In this document: positions 35,131 to 44,808 of the stretch, piece by piece
Position numbering within the stretch: position 1 is the first letter of the stretch
Layout of the letters: each line of letters begins with the position of its first letter
Source: Bacillota bacterium
GTDB lineage: Bacteria; Bacillota; Dethiobacteria; DTU022
Assembly (NCBI GenBank): GCA_030611385.1
Contig: JAUWPV010000008.1
Coordinates: 1 to 64,000, forward strand
Reading direction: 5' to 3'
Length of the DNA: 64,000 nucleotides
The notes under the pieces: generated by a model
The model's input: only the letters and a program-made list of their open reading frames with translations
Database searches by the model: none
What the model was told of the DNA's origin: nothing
Made by a program: the position numbers and the translations under genes

Positions 35131-35661
35131 TTAATAGGGGAAAAGGAGCAGGCCGAGAATGGCTCCGGCAGCGATAAAATAGAGCGGGCTGACCGGGCGC
35201 AGCAGGCTGACAATCAGCAGCGCGGTAAAGATTAAAGCCGTCGGAATATCAATAATTGCGGTCTGTCCCAGGTTAAAGGAGGCGAGCAAAATCAGGGCCA
35301 CCAGCGCGGAACGCAGACCGTTTATAAAGCTTTCCGCTCTGGGATTATGAATAAGTTTGTTTAAAAGGCGCGAAAACAGCAGTAATAAAACCAGCGAAGG
35401 GGTAATTACGCCCAGAGTTGTGATCAGTGAACCGGTTACACCGGCCAGGCGGTAACCGATAAAGGTGGCTGCATTGATCGAGACCGGCCCGGGGGTCATT
35501 TCAGCCACGGCGATGATATCGAGGAATTCAGCAGGACTCAGCCAGTTGTGGGAGTTGATTACTTCCGCTTCCATCAGCGGGATCATGGCATAACCGCCGC
35601 CGATGGTAAAGAGGCCTATCTTCAAAAAAGTCCAGTACAGTAAAAGTAAAATAGATAGCAT
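35131..35661 (-). CDS. Chromate transporter subunit (half-size ChrA)
   Basis: 176 residues with about five or six membrane segments. LKIGLFTIGGGYAMIPLM and EMTPGPVSINAATFIGY match the CHR domain motifs. It is half the length of full ChrA, and the partner half is encoded just upstream with adjoining stop and start. Chromate or sulfate-related anion transport is the family role; the real substrate here is not known. Confidence 0.88.
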   Translation of the reverse strand: MLSILLLLYWTFLKIGLFTIGGGYAMIPLMEAEVINSHNWLSPAEFLDIIAVAEMTPGPVSINAATFIGYRLAGVTGSLITTLGVITPSLVLLLLFSRLLNKLIHNPRAESFINGLRSALVALILLASFNLGQTAIIDIPTALIFTALLIVSLLRPVSPLYFIAAGAILGLLLFPY

Positions 35662-36230
35662 CAGTTATATTGCCTCCTGCAGACCGCCAGCCCGGCCAGC
35701 CCGCCTGCCAGCAGCACAACAATCGGGTGGATCCGGGTTATTATGGCAATAGCCAGCAGTACTGCGCATAGAATAATCCCGATCCAGCCGTGCAGGATAT
35801 CACGGCCCATCTTGATTGCCGCAGTGGCAATCAGGGCTACTATGGCTGGTCTGAGCCCATAGAAAACTGCTTGTACGTAAATATTGTCACGGAATAGCGG
35901 ATAGAAAAAGGCGGCAATAGCCAGCAGAATTACAACCGAGGGGGTGGTAACCCCCAAAGCGGCGACCAGGCCGCCGACAGTACCGCGTAGGCGGATACCG
36001 ATTTGAATGGCGCTGTTTAATGCCAGTTGGCCGGGCATGCCCTGGGTGATTATCAGAATATCGGAGAAGCAGGCCGGGCTGACCCATTTACGGCGTTCGA
36101 CCACCTCCTGCTGAATTACCGGCAAGATGGCGTAACCGCCCCCGAAAGTAAAAGCGCCCACTTTTAGAAACGTGAGCAGAATAGACCACAGCGACTCGGT
36201 TTTTAAAGTATCAGATTCATGGGTCGGCAA
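35661..36230 (-). CDS. Chromate transporter subunit (half-size ChrA)
   Basis: 189 residues. LKVGAFTFGGGYAILPVIQ and TQGMPGQLALNSAIQIG are CHR motifs, with hydrophobic segments after them. It pairs with the next half-protein to make the two-domain transporter. It lies 60 bases after the MarR gene and probably shares its transcript. Confidence 0.88.
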   Translation of the reverse strand: MPTHESDTLKTESLWSILLTFLKVGAFTFGGGYAILPVIQQEVVERRKWVSPACFSDILIITQGMPGQLALNSAIQIGIRLRGTVGGLVAALGVTTPSVVILLAIAAFFYPLFRDNIYVQAVFYGLRPAIVALIATAAIKMGRDILHGWIGIILCAVLLAIAIITRIHPIVVLLAGGLAGLAVCRRQYN

Positions 36231-36290
36231 TGGCGGCGCCTCGCTTTGTGCAGCGGATTCAAGATATTATTCCAGTTTTACTATCCCAGG

Positions 36291-36791
36291 TTACTTTACC
36301 CGGTAATGATTATAGTTATAAGCAGGCGGCTCGCCCATTTTCTCCAGTTCTTCAAAAACGCGCATCACTGACTGCAGTGAAACGATCAGGTTTTCACGCT
36401 CGGTTGGTTCAAGATGTTGAGACAGGTTATTGAAACGGTATGAACGTCTTTCAAAGACCAGGCGCGATAGCTGCCGGCCGTAAGCAGTCAGCATTACCCG
36501 CACGACCCGGCGATCTTTATCGTCTCCGCGCCGTTTGACCAGATTAAGGTTGACCAGGCGGTTGACCAGGCGGGTGGCCGCGCTTTCGGCCAGGTAGATC
36601 TCGGAGCTCAGCTTGCCCATGGTCAGGTCATCGTTAAAATATAGCACCAGCAGAGCGTTAATCTGACTCGGAGTGATCCCCAGTCCGGTCAGTTCACGGT
36701 TTTCTTCGGTGCTCAGGTAATACATTAATTTAGGGAAAATAGCCTGAATGGCTGCAGTAAACTTATCGGCGTCACGGTATTGATTGCTCAC
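36291..36791 (-). CDS. MarR family transcriptional regulator
   Basis: 166 residues. A winged helix is visible: LTGLGITPSQINALLVLY, LTMGKLSSEIYLAESAATRLVNRL (recognition helix), VKRRGDDKDRRVVRVMLT (wing). It precedes the chromate transporter halves and may regulate them and itself. The upstream region holds a 12-base direct repeat that could be its site. Confidence 0.9.
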   Translation of the reverse strand: MSNQYRDADKFTAAIQAIFPKLMYYLSTEENRELTGLGITPSQINALLVLYFNDDLTMGKLSSEIYLAESAATRLVNRLVNLNLVKRRGDDKDRRVVRVMLTAYGRQLSRLVFERRSYRFNNLSQHLEPTERENLIVSLQSVMRVFEELEKMGEPPAYNYNHYRVK

Positions 36792-36868
36792 AGCATTTGC
36801 TCCTCATTGCCGCGGAACTGTCTATCCGCAGATGAACTTGATCATAGGTTAGGTGATTTACATAAATC

Positions 36869-36907
36869 TGTCAAGTTTCTCTCTGGCCGTTGACAGTTTC
36901 TCTCTGG
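36869..36907. promoter_or_regulatory. Direct and inverted repeats upstream of marR, possible operator
   Basis: GTTTCTCTCTGG occurs twice (36875-36886 and 36896-36907). TGTCAA and TTGACA flank the first copy as an inverted pair; both could also serve as -35 hexamers on opposite strands, for marR and for the plus-strand genes. Binding of the MarR protein is inferred only from position. Confidence 0.4.
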
Positions 36908-37097
36908 GGATTGTTTCCGAAGGTCTATTTTACTGCCTGTTATAGTTTAAGATAAATGACTTCAATTTGTGCAGCAATTGTTAGGCGTTCGACTATTTGA
37001 TATACTTTATTCAGAAATCTAACCATACGGCCGGAACGCAGGCGGTCTTACCACCCTTACCGTTCTGGCTCTCAGACAGAAGGCAGGTGTTTGATCA

Positions 37098-37922
37098 GTG
37101 CTTTCGATGATCGGTATCGCCCCGCACCCCCCGATAATTATTCCGGCAATCGGCCGTGGCGAGCTGAGTAAAGCCCGGGCGACCGTTGAAGGTATGAAAC
37201 TGCTGAGCAGTCGTATCAAGAAAGCGGCTCCGGAACTGCTAATTGTGATCACCCCGCACGGCCAGGTATTCAGGGAAGGGCCGGCAGTGTTGACCCAGGG
37301 ACACCTGAGCGGCGATTTTGGCCAGTTCGGTTTTCCCGATATCCGGATCGAATTTCAGACCGACCTTAAGCTTGTTGAACTGCTCGAACAGGAAACAAAG
37401 TCCGAACCCCGGCAGCCGATTTTTGTAGATGACCAGAAACACTTTAGCCGCAGCGGCCAGGTACTCGATCACGGGGCCATGGTTCCGCTCTACTACCTGC
37501 AGGAGGCCGGAGTAAGAGTTCCCGGTCTGCACATCACCTTTGGTTTTAACCCCTATCGCCAGCTATACCAGTTCGGCCGCACCTTGCGGCAGGCTGTTGA
37601 CAGAAGAGAAATGACAACGGTGGTAGTAGCCAGCGGCGATCTTTCGCACCGACTTATTCCCGGTGCACCGGCCGGCTACAGTCCGCGTGGCGCCGAATTC
37701 GATCAACTTTTAGTAGATCTGCTGCGTGACGGCCGCGTTGAAGATATCCTTGGACTTGATTCGCAGCTGATCAACGAGGCCGGTGAATGTGGCCTGCGCT
37801 CTTTTGTTATTGCTCTCGGTATGCTGGATGGCGAAACTTTTAAAACCGAAATAATATCGTATGAAGGGCCTTTTGGTGTCGGCTACCTGGTTGCTGCTCT
37901 TCATCCAACTCAGATCAGTTAA
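37098..37922 (+). CDS. LigB-fold dioxygenase-like protein of the AmmeMemoRadiSam system
   Basis: 274 residues, GTG start (ATG at 37107 is an alternative). The metal-site pattern of class III extradiol dioxygenases is seen: GIAPHPPIIIPAIG, ITPHGQVF, LDHGAMVPLYYL and VASGDLSHRL. In the AmmeMemoRadiSam system such a protein, related to Memo, is encoded with AMMECR1 and a radical SAM protein, as here. The reaction is not firmly known. Confidence 0.85.
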   Translation: MLSMIGIAPHPPIIIPAIGRGELSKARATVEGMKLLSSRIKKAAPELLIVITPHGQVFREGPAVLTQGHLSGDFGQFGFPDIRIEFQTDLKLVELLEQETKSEPRQPIFVDDQKHFSRSGQVLDHGAMVPLYYLQEAGVRVPGLHITFGFNPYRQLYQFGRTLRQAVDRREMTTVVVASGDLSHRLIPGAPAGYSPRGAEFDQLLVDLLRDGRVEDILGLDSQLINEAGECGLRSFVIALGMLDGETFKTEIISYEGPFGVGYLVAALHPTQIS

Positions 37923-37950
37923 ACGCTTCAGGTAAAAGGGGGTCTGGCTA

Positions 37951-38481
37951 ATGAGTGATGCAAGTCCAAAAATGAATCCGGCCGCTCTTGCCCGGAATGT
38001 TTTAAAACACTATCTAGAAAAAGGCCGAATGCCTGAACTGCCTGCCCCGCTGCCTCCGGAGTATCGAGAAAAGACCGGGGCCTTTGTTTCCCTGAAAAAA
38101 AGAGGGAGGCTGCGTGGCTGTATCGGCACCATCGAACCGGTGCGTGAGAACCTGGCCGCTGAAATTGCAGCCAATGCTGTTAGCGCCGCTCTGCGGGATC
38201 CTCGTTTTCCACCGGTGAACCGGGAAGAACTGCCCGAACTCAGCATCTCGGTCGATATATTAAGTCCGCTGGAACGAATCAGCAGTGAAGGAGACCTCGA
38301 TCCCAAAAAATATGGTGTAATGGTTTGCAGTGGCTTGCACAGTGGCCTGCTGCTGCCTGATCTGGAAGGGATTAACACCGTCAGCGAACAGATCAGAATA
38401 GCTTGTCAGAAAGCTGGTATCGAGCCGGGTGAGCCGGTTGAACTCTACCGCTTCAAGGTTACCCGTTACAGAGAGAAATAA
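37951..38481 (+). CDS. amrA: AMMECR1 family protein (AmmeMemoRadiSam system protein A)
   Basis: 176 residues. GAFVSLKKRGRLRGCIGTIEP is the AMMECR1 signature; the LRGCIG strand is nearly invariant. The preceding LigB-like gene ends 28 bases upstream, and the two are fused into one chain in some species. The biochemical role is uncertain. Confidence 0.9.
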   Translation: MSDASPKMNPAALARNVLKHYLEKGRMPELPAPLPPEYREKTGAFVSLKKRGRLRGCIGTIEPVRENLAAEIAANAVSAALRDPRFPPVNREELPELSISVDILSPLERISSEGDLDPKKYGVMVCSGLHSGLLLPDLEGINTVSEQIRIACQKAGIEPGEPVELYRFKVTRYREK

Positions 38482-38625
38482 CCGCGGTCAGGGGACCGGT
38501 TCCCCGGCCCGGTTGTTGTTAGCAAAGTATCCAGGCAATACTGAGAATCCGGGAAATCGTGATTGCCGGGCGCAGTTTTAGTGTAGCAATGTATCCATAA
38601 ACAATTTGGCCGGGAGAGAATAGCA

Positions 38626-39633
38626 TTGCAGAAAGCTATGTTTTATATAAAAGAAGGAAATCGGGTCCGCTGCCTGCTTTGCCCCCACCGCTGCCTGCTC
38701 GGCGAAGGCCAGGTCGGCAGTTGCGGTGTACGCCAGGTCGAGGAGGGAGAGCTTTTAACATGCAATTACGGTTGCCTGGCAGCAGCCCACTGGGATCCTG
38801 TTGAAAAAAAACCGCTCTACCACTATTATCCGGGCCGCTCGATCTTGTCATTAGGCACCTTCGGCTGCAACCTGCACTGCACTTTCTGTCAGAACTGGTC
38901 CCTGGCCCGCGGCAAGCCGGATCAGTGTGTGGATCTGGTCAGCCCTGCCGCAGTTCTGGCCATGCTGGAAAGTGAAGGAGGCCCGGATGAAATCCTGGGT
39001 GTGGCCTATACTTATAATGAACCGCTGATCTGGTATGAATTCGTCTATGACACCGCCCGCTTGCTTCATGAGCATGGCTATAAAAATGTTTTGGTGACCA
39101 ACGGCTATATCGACTGTGAGCCACTGGAAGAGCTTTTACCGTATATCGATGCCATGAATATTGATGTCAAGGGTTTTACTGATTCCTTTTACCAGCAGTA
39201 CTGCCGTGGCAATAAAGAACCGGTATTAAGAACAGTCGAAACAGCGGTGCAGGTATGCCATGTTGAAATCACCTGTTTGTTGATCCCGACCCTGAATGAT
39301 AGTACTGCCGAACAGGAAGAACTGGCCAGCTGGCTGGGTGATCTCAGTCCCGACCTGGTCCTGCATTATTCCCGCTATTTTCCCCACTATAAGCTTGACC
39401 TGTCACCGACCCCGCTGAAGGTAATGGAACAGGCCCGGGTAATAGCTCAAAAACATTTGCATTATGTTTTTCTGGGCAATCTGGAATTGCCTGGTTCTGC
39501 TGATACAATTTGCCCAAACTGCGGTAATCTCCTGATCACTCGCAGTGGTTACCGGGTCAGGCTGATCGGTCTTGATGGGGTGCACTGCAATCGTTGCCAC
39601 AACCGGATTAGTATTATTCAGCCCGATCTATAA
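38626..39633 (+). CDS. amrS: AmmeMemoRadiSam system radical SAM enzyme
   Basis: 335 residues, TTG start. It has an N-terminal cysteine-rich region (RCLLCPHRCLLGEGQVGSCG), then the radical SAM cluster CNLHCTFC, NIDVKGFTDSFYQ, and a C-terminal zinc-ribbon-like pair (CPNCG, CNRCH). The layout is close to pyruvate-formate-lyase-activating enzymes. It completes the AmmeMemoRadiSam trio. Confidence 0.92.
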   Translation: MQKAMFYIKEGNRVRCLLCPHRCLLGEGQVGSCGVRQVEEGELLTCNYGCLAAAHWDPVEKKPLYHYYPGRSILSLGTFGCNLHCTFCQNWSLARGKPDQCVDLVSPAAVLAMLESEGGPDEILGVAYTYNEPLIWYEFVYDTARLLHEHGYKNVLVTNGYIDCEPLEELLPYIDAMNIDVKGFTDSFYQQYCRGNKEPVLRTVETAVQVCHVEITCLLIPTLNDSTAEQEELASWLGDLSPDLVLHYSRYFPHYKLDLSPTPLKVMEQARVIAQKHLHYVFLGNLELPGSADTICPNCGNLLITRSGYRVRLIGLDGVHCNRCHNRISIIQPDL

Positions 39634-39762
39634 TCTTAACTTTTCAGAACTATTGCAGGTATTTACTGTATGAAAAGCGAATAAAATTTTTAACAGTGAA
39701 AAAACAGTAAAAGTCAGGACAGCCTTGATTATTTAAATCTATAAAAGAGGGTTCAGGGGATA

Positions 39763-40596
39763 GTGGCTATTTGGGAACGGATTGTGGCAGCAGTTCTTCA
39801 GTTAAATGTCGGGTGGCGCGATATTGTAGATATTGTGATCATGTCTTATGTCTTCTATCGCCTGGTCCTGATTATTCGCGGCACCAGGGCTGAACAACTG
39901 GTCAAGGGATTGATGATTCTGCTCCTGGCCATGGTCATCAGCGACCAATCCGGTCTTGATACAATCCACTGGACCTTGCGTCAGACGATGACAGTCGGCC
40001 TGATTGCCATTCCGATTGTCTTTCAACCTGAACTGCGGCGTGCCCTCGAGCACCTTGGCCGGGGTAAAATATTTAAATCGACCTACTGGAACTGGAACAC
40101 GCAGGAATTCGAGAAAATGCTTGACGAGTTGATCAAGGCCATCTCGGTTCTGGTCAAAAAACGGATCGGTGCGCTGATCGTTATGGAATGCTCTACCGGT
40201 TTGAAAGAATGGATTGATACTGGCATTTCAGTTGAGGGTGTTGTTTCAGCAGAACTTCTTGTGAATATCTTTTTCCCTCGCAGCCCCTTGCATGACGGGG
40301 CTGTCATAATTCAGGGCAACCAGATCGTTGCTGCCGGATGCTACCTCCCCCTGACCGAAGATCCAAACCTGGGTAAAGAACTGGGCACCAGGCACCGGGC
40401 TGGTATCGGTATTACCGAGTATTCCGATGCGGTGGCTATTATAGTATCTGAAGAAACTGGTATTATTTCTGTCGCCCATGATGGTGTGTTAATCCGTTAT
40501 CTCGATGAGAAAAAATTGCAGGCAATGCTGATGAAACTATGTTCTCCCGAGCGCGCCGAGGGCTTTAGTCTCTTGTCATGGAAGGGTAATAAGTAG
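39763..40596 (+). CDS. cdaA: Diadenylate cyclase CdaA
   Basis: 277 residues, GTG start. Three membrane helices occupy about the first 90 residues. The DAC domain has the motifs SPLHDGAVII (DGA) and GTRHRAGIG (RHR). It makes the second messenger c-di-AMP from two ATP. It is followed after two bases by its regulator and then by glmM. Confidence 0.96.
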   Translation: MAIWERIVAAVLQLNVGWRDIVDIVIMSYVFYRLVLIIRGTRAEQLVKGLMILLLAMVISDQSGLDTIHWTLRQTMTVGLIAIPIVFQPELRRALEHLGRGKIFKSTYWNWNTQEFEKMLDELIKAISVLVKKRIGALIVMECSTGLKEWIDTGISVEGVVSAELLVNIFFPRSPLHDGAVIIQGNQIVAAGCYLPLTEDPNLGKELGTRHRAGIGITEYSDAVAIIVSEETGIISVAHDGVLIRYLDEKKLQAMLMKLCSPERAEGFSLLSWKGNK

Positions 40597-40598
40597 CT

Positions 40599-41294
40599 AT
40601 GGGAAAAATTTTACGCAGCAACAATTTTGCCCGACTTATAGCCGTTTTTCTGGCTGTAATTCTCTGGCTTTTTGTAACCGGCGATAAGATCACCCGCACC
40701 ACTCCCTCGCTCAAAGTCTGGCAGGATGTGCCTCTGCGGGTCGAAAACCTGAACCAGGATTACGTGATTACCGATATACTGGCGTCTGTTGATATCACTC
40801 TGGAAGGCCTTCCCGAAGCATTTGAAGATTTGCCAATTCAGGAAATCGATGCTTTTGTTGATCTGACCGGCAAAGAAACGGGTAACCACCTGATCAGGGT
40901 CCAGGGGCAGCCGCCGCGCGGCCTGAATTTAATCATGATCGAACCAGAACAGGTCAGGGTCACCATCGAAGCCTACCATTCTGCAGACTTTACGATGGAG
41001 ACTGAAATTATTGGAGAACCGGCCCCCGGGTGGGCTCTTGTGGGTTACACTATCGTTCCCGAAGAAGTTTTAATTGGTGCTCCCGCTTCGCTTTTCGAAA
41101 AGATCGACCATATTATTCTGCTGATTGATATTACCAGTATGGGATTGATTGAAGTCGTTGAACTGTCACCGCTAGGCTACAATGAAGAAGGGACCCGCAT
41201 CAACGGATTGGTTATCGATCCGAACCTGATCACTGTGCGGCTTGAATTTGAAAGGATTATCGAATCTGATTCTGTCAGTAACAATGGCAATTAA
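40599..41294 (+). CDS. cdaR: CdaA regulatory protein (YbbR domains)
   Basis: 231 residues. One N-terminal membrane helix (about 10-25, FARLIAVFLAVILWLFV) is followed by roughly two to three YbbR repeats outside the membrane (EVRVTIEA-like beta strands, LEGLPEAFEDLPI). The usual CdaR has up to four repeats, so this is a short form. It modulates CdaA in Firmicutes. Confidence 0.9.
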   Translation: MGKILRSNNFARLIAVFLAVILWLFVTGDKITRTTPSLKVWQDVPLRVENLNQDYVITDILASVDITLEGLPEAFEDLPIQEIDAFVDLTGKETGNHLIRVQGQPPRGLNLIMIEPEQVRVTIEAYHSADFTMETEIIGEPAPGWALVGYTIVPEEVLIGAPASLFEKIDHIILLIDITSMGLIEVVELSPLGYNEEGTRINGLVIDPNLITVRLEFERIIESDSVSNNGN

Positions 41295-41379
41295 AGAGGC
41301 TGTTCCGATAGCAGAACGGTTAAGCTAGAAAACCATTATTTTATTGATCCGCTAAGTCGCTTGGACAGGAGGTTTTTTA

Positions 41380-42720
41380 TTGGGCAAATTATTTGGTACA
41401 GATGGAATCAGGGGTGTAGCCAATCGCGATTTAACCCCCGAGATGGCTTTTAGAATTGGACGGATAGCGGCCTGGATGCTGGGTCGGGAACACACTAACC
41501 CTGTTTTTCTGATCGGCCGCGATACGCGTCTTTCCGGCTCGATGCTGGAAGGCTCTCTCACGGCGGGAATAACCTCTGCCGGCGGTCAGGTGCGGCTATT
41601 AGGCGTCGTTTCCACACCGGCAGTGGCTTATCTGACCAGGGAGCTTAATGCCTCAGCAGGAGTAGTCATCTCTGCTTCACATAACCCCATTGAAGACAAT
41701 GGTCTGAAAATATTTGACGGCCGCGGGTTCAAACTGCCCGATGCCCTGGAAGAACAGATTGAAAACTACTACTTTCAGGAGTCAGATAGTTTGCCACGAC
41801 CGGAAGGACCACTACTCGGCCAGGCTTTCTTTCACGAAGAGGGTATTGATAAATATTTAAATCACTTGAAAGATAGCGCTGTTTCACTTAAAGGTTTGAG
41901 CTTGGTGGCCGACTGTGCTCACGGTGCCGTTTGCCAGGTGGCTGGTGTCCTGCTGCAGAGCCTCGGTGCAACTGTTAAAGTGCTCCATGACGATCCCGAT
42001 GGTAGTCGAATTAATGTCAACTGTGGCGCCACCGATACCGCAGACCTGCAACGCGAAGTGGTCAGCAGCCGGGCCGCTCTCGGTCTCGCCTTTGACGGTG
42101 ATGCCGACCGCCTTATTGCTGTCGATGAAAAAGGTGCAGTCGTTAACGGTGACGCGATGATGGCAATCTGCGCTATCAATATGGCTTATAAAGGTTTACT
42201 CAAGCATAACACTCTTGTGACTACGGTGATGAGTAACGGAGGCCTCGACATCCTGGTCGAAAAACACGGATTAAAGGTAATCCGCACGGCAGTAGGCGAC
42301 CGCTATGTTCTTGAAAAAATGATTGAGGGTGGGTTTAACCTTGGTGGAGAGCAATCTGGGCACATTATATTTTCAGACTATGCCACCACCGGAGATGGCC
42401 TGCTAACTGCGCTGCAGCTGCTAAAAGTAATCCAGGAGGAACAGAAGCCCCTTTCCGAACTGGCTTCCCACCTGGAACAACTGCCCCAGGTTCTGGTTAA
42501 CCAGAAAGTGGCGACCAAGCATGGCTGGACAGAAAACTTAAAAATAAGTGCCGCGATTGACCAGGTTAAGCAGGAGCTGGGCCATCATGGTCGTATCCTG
42601 GTTCGCCCGTCAGGAACCGAACCTAAAATCAGGGTGATGATTGAAGCACCCCTGCCTGAAGAAAAATTGGAAGAATATGCCCACTATGTTGCCGAAGTGA
42701 TTGCCAGTGAGCAGTCTTAA
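41380..42720 (+). CDS. glmM: Phosphoglucosamine mutase
   Basis: 446 residues, TTG start behind ACAGGAGG. The phosphoserine loop is ISASHNPIEDNG, the metal-binding loop FDGDADR, and the sugar loop GGEQSGH. It converts glucosamine-6-phosphate to glucosamine-1-phosphate for peptidoglycan. GlmM binds and inhibits CdaA in other Firmicutes, which fits this order. Confidence 0.97.
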   Translation: MGKLFGTDGIRGVANRDLTPEMAFRIGRIAAWMLGREHTNPVFLIGRDTRLSGSMLEGSLTAGITSAGGQVRLLGVVSTPAVAYLTRELNASAGVVISASHNPIEDNGLKIFDGRGFKLPDALEEQIENYYFQESDSLPRPEGPLLGQAFFHEEGIDKYLNHLKDSAVSLKGLSLVADCAHGAVCQVAGVLLQSLGATVKVLHDDPDGSRINVNCGATDTADLQREVVSSRAALGLAFDGDADRLIAVDEKGAVVNGDAMMAICAINMAYKGLLKHNTLVTTVMSNGGLDILVEKHGLKVIRTAVGDRYVLEKMIEGGFNLGGEQSGHIIFSDYATTGDGLLTALQLLKVIQEEQKPLSELASHLEQLPQVLVNQKVATKHGWTENLKISAAIDQVKQELGHHGRILVRPSGTEPKIRVMIEAPLPEEKLEEYAHYVAEVIASEQS

Positions 42721-42770
42721 GGCATTCTCTTTCAGAGTTGACAGGAATAGTGACAAACTCTCTAGTTTAT

Positions 42771-42796
42771 GGGGGAGGGGCACAGCATCCTCCCCC
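42771..42796. other. GC-rich hairpin between glmM and glmS
   Basis: GGGGGAGG and CCTCCCCC form an 8-bp stem with a 10-base loop. No U-tract follows, so it is a weak terminator candidate or an RNA stability element. The rest of the 220-base gap shows no glmS ribozyme core that I can recognise. Confidence 0.4.
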
Positions 42797-42942
42797 CGTT
42801 GCGTCAGGCATACCGGCAGGTGTTTTACAATGGCCGGTGGTAGCGCCAAACTGCTGTCCCTGGCTATCTTTTCAAGTTATCGCGCTGTGGCGTTTTACTT
42901 CTGTATTTTGAGTATGTTTTTTTGCAAACGGAGGTTTATACT

Positions 42943-44781
42943 ATGTGCGGCATTGTCGGCTATACCGGAAAGAAAGAAGCATGCGCTGTGATCATTGACG
43001 GTTTAAAAAAACTGGAATATCGCGGATATGATTCAGCCGGAGTTGCTCTACAGAAGAATGGCCGGCTGGTTATAGCCAAGGGCGCTGGTTCAGTTGCTGA
43101 CCTCGAAGCAAAGCTCGGTGATCAATTCAAGGCAGTTACTGTAGGGATCGGCCACACTCGCTGGGCTACCCACGGCCGACCAACCGATGAGAATGCCCAT
43201 CCTCACAGCAGCTGTAATGATGAAATTGCATTGGTGCATAACGGCATCATTGAGAATTACCGTTCGCTGCGTCAGTGGTTGATCGATGAAAAAGGGCATA
43301 AGTTCCACTCGGAAACAGATACTGAAGTTTTAGCTCACTTGGTTGAAGAATACTATGCCGGTGACCTACTCGCGGCCGTGCGCATGTCACTAGCCATGGT
43401 GGAAGGCTCTTACGGGTTGGTTGTTCTTTCTTCCCACGAGCCTGGACGGATCATTTGTGCCCGCCAGGACAGCCCACTGATTATCGGTCTGGGTGAAGGT
43501 GAAAATCTGGTTGCTTCAGACATTCCCGCTCTACTGGCCCATACTCGCAGGACTATAATTCTCGAAGACGGTGAACTTGCTTCCATAACTGCCCAAAAGG
43601 TCGATATTTATAATGCCGATGGTTGCCTGATCGAAAGAGAAGTCTTCACGGTGACCTGGGATATTGAAGCCGCGGAAAAAGGCGGTTACGACCATTTTAT
43701 GCTCAAAGAAATCATGGAACAACCTGCTGCGGTTAAAGAAACCATGCGTCAGCGCATTGATACAACTACCGGGAAAGTGAATTTAAGCGAACTCGATTTT
43801 ACTGCCAAAGAGCTCTCCTCTCTGGAAAAAATCCACATAGTGGCCTGTGGCACCGCTTACCATGCTGGTCTTCTTGGCAAGGCGGTGATTGAAAAACTGG
43901 CCGGTATTCCGGTTGAAGTCGATGTAGCTTCGGAGTTTCGCTATCGTCAACCGCTTCTAAAAGAAAAGCAGCTGGTCATTGTGATCAGTCAATCCGGTGA
44001 AACAGCCGATACTTTGGCTGCCCTGCGCCTGGCTCGCCAGAAGGGCCTGAAAGTACTCGCTATCACCAATGTTGTCGGCAGTTCTGTATCCCGTGAAGCC
44101 GACCAGGTTCTCTACACCTGGGCCGGTCCGGAAATCGCTGTTGCTTCGACCAAGGCTTACCTGACCCAGCTGGTGGCCCTTTACCTGGTGGCTTTATACC
44201 TGGGTGAAACCCGCGGTAGTATTGAACCAGAACTGGCTGCCGAAATAGTTAGTGGCCTTAAATCCCTGCCCGGGCATTTAAAAACAATTCTTTCCGAAGA
44301 AAGCCTTTCCAGCCTACGCCCATACTGCGATCATCTGGCCAAATGGGAGAGTGCCTTCTTCGTCGGCCGCAATCTCGATTATCCGGTTGCTCTGGAAGGG
44401 GCTCTTAAATTAAAAGAGATTTCCTACATCCATGCCGAAGCTTATCCTGCCGGTGAACTCAAGCACGGCCCCCTGGCTTTAATTGTCAGAGGCATACCGG
44501 TTATAGCGATTGCCACCCAGAAAGCAGTTCTCGATAAGACTCTGAGCAACATACACGAAGTAAACGCCCGTGACGGTGCCGTATTTGCCATCACCCAGGA
44601 AGGGTTCGAAGACGTCGCCCGACAGGTCGACTCGGTTTTCTACCTACCCTCGATTAACGATATCCTCGCTCCGGTCTTGAGCGTGGTTCCGACCCAACTG
44701 ATTGCCTACTATACTGCCCTCGCCCGCGGTTGTTCGATCGACAAACCGCGCAACCTTGCCAAAAGCGTCACCGTCGAATAA
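42943..44781 (+). CDS. glmS: Glutamine-fructose-6-phosphate aminotransferase
   Basis: 612 residues from the ATG at 42943, which gives the required MCGIVGYTG start: Cys2 is the amidotransferase nucleophile. Two SIS domains follow (VISQSGETADTL and the second at about 450-600), and the end reads DKPRNLAKSVTVE. It makes glucosamine-6-phosphate, the substrate for GlmM. The track start at 42922 would put residues before the nucleophile and is rejected. Confidence 0.97.
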   Translation: MCGIVGYTGKKEACAVIIDGLKKLEYRGYDSAGVALQKNGRLVIAKGAGSVADLEAKLGDQFKAVTVGIGHTRWATHGRPTDENAHPHSSCNDEIALVHNGIIENYRSLRQWLIDEKGHKFHSETDTEVLAHLVEEYYAGDLLAAVRMSLAMVEGSYGLVVLSSHEPGRIICARQDSPLIIGLGEGENLVASDIPALLAHTRRTIILEDGELASITAQKVDIYNADGCLIEREVFTVTWDIEAAEKGGYDHFMLKEIMEQPAAVKETMRQRIDTTTGKVNLSELDFTAKELSSLEKIHIVACGTAYHAGLLGKAVIEKLAGIPVEVDVASEFRYRQPLLKEKQLVIVISQSGETADTLAALRLARQKGLKVLAITNVVGSSVSREADQVLYTWAGPEIAVASTKAYLTQLVALYLVALYLGETRGSIEPELAAEIVSGLKSLPGHLKTILSEESLSSLRPYCDHLAKWESAFFVGRNLDYPVALEGALKLKEISYIHAEAYPAGELKHGPLALIVRGIPVIAIATQKAVLDKTLSNIHEVNARDGAVFAITQEGFEDVARQVDSVFYLPSINDILAPVLSVVPTQLIAYYTALARGCSIDKPRNLAKSVTVE

Positions 44782-44808
44782 ATTATCGCGGAAACGGGGT
44801 ATACTTTA

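Noticed and set aside
42720-42943. glmS ribozyme upstream of glmS
   Set aside because: I looked for the conserved AGCGCC core and pseudoknot layout and did not find it; only a GC-rich hairpin is present.
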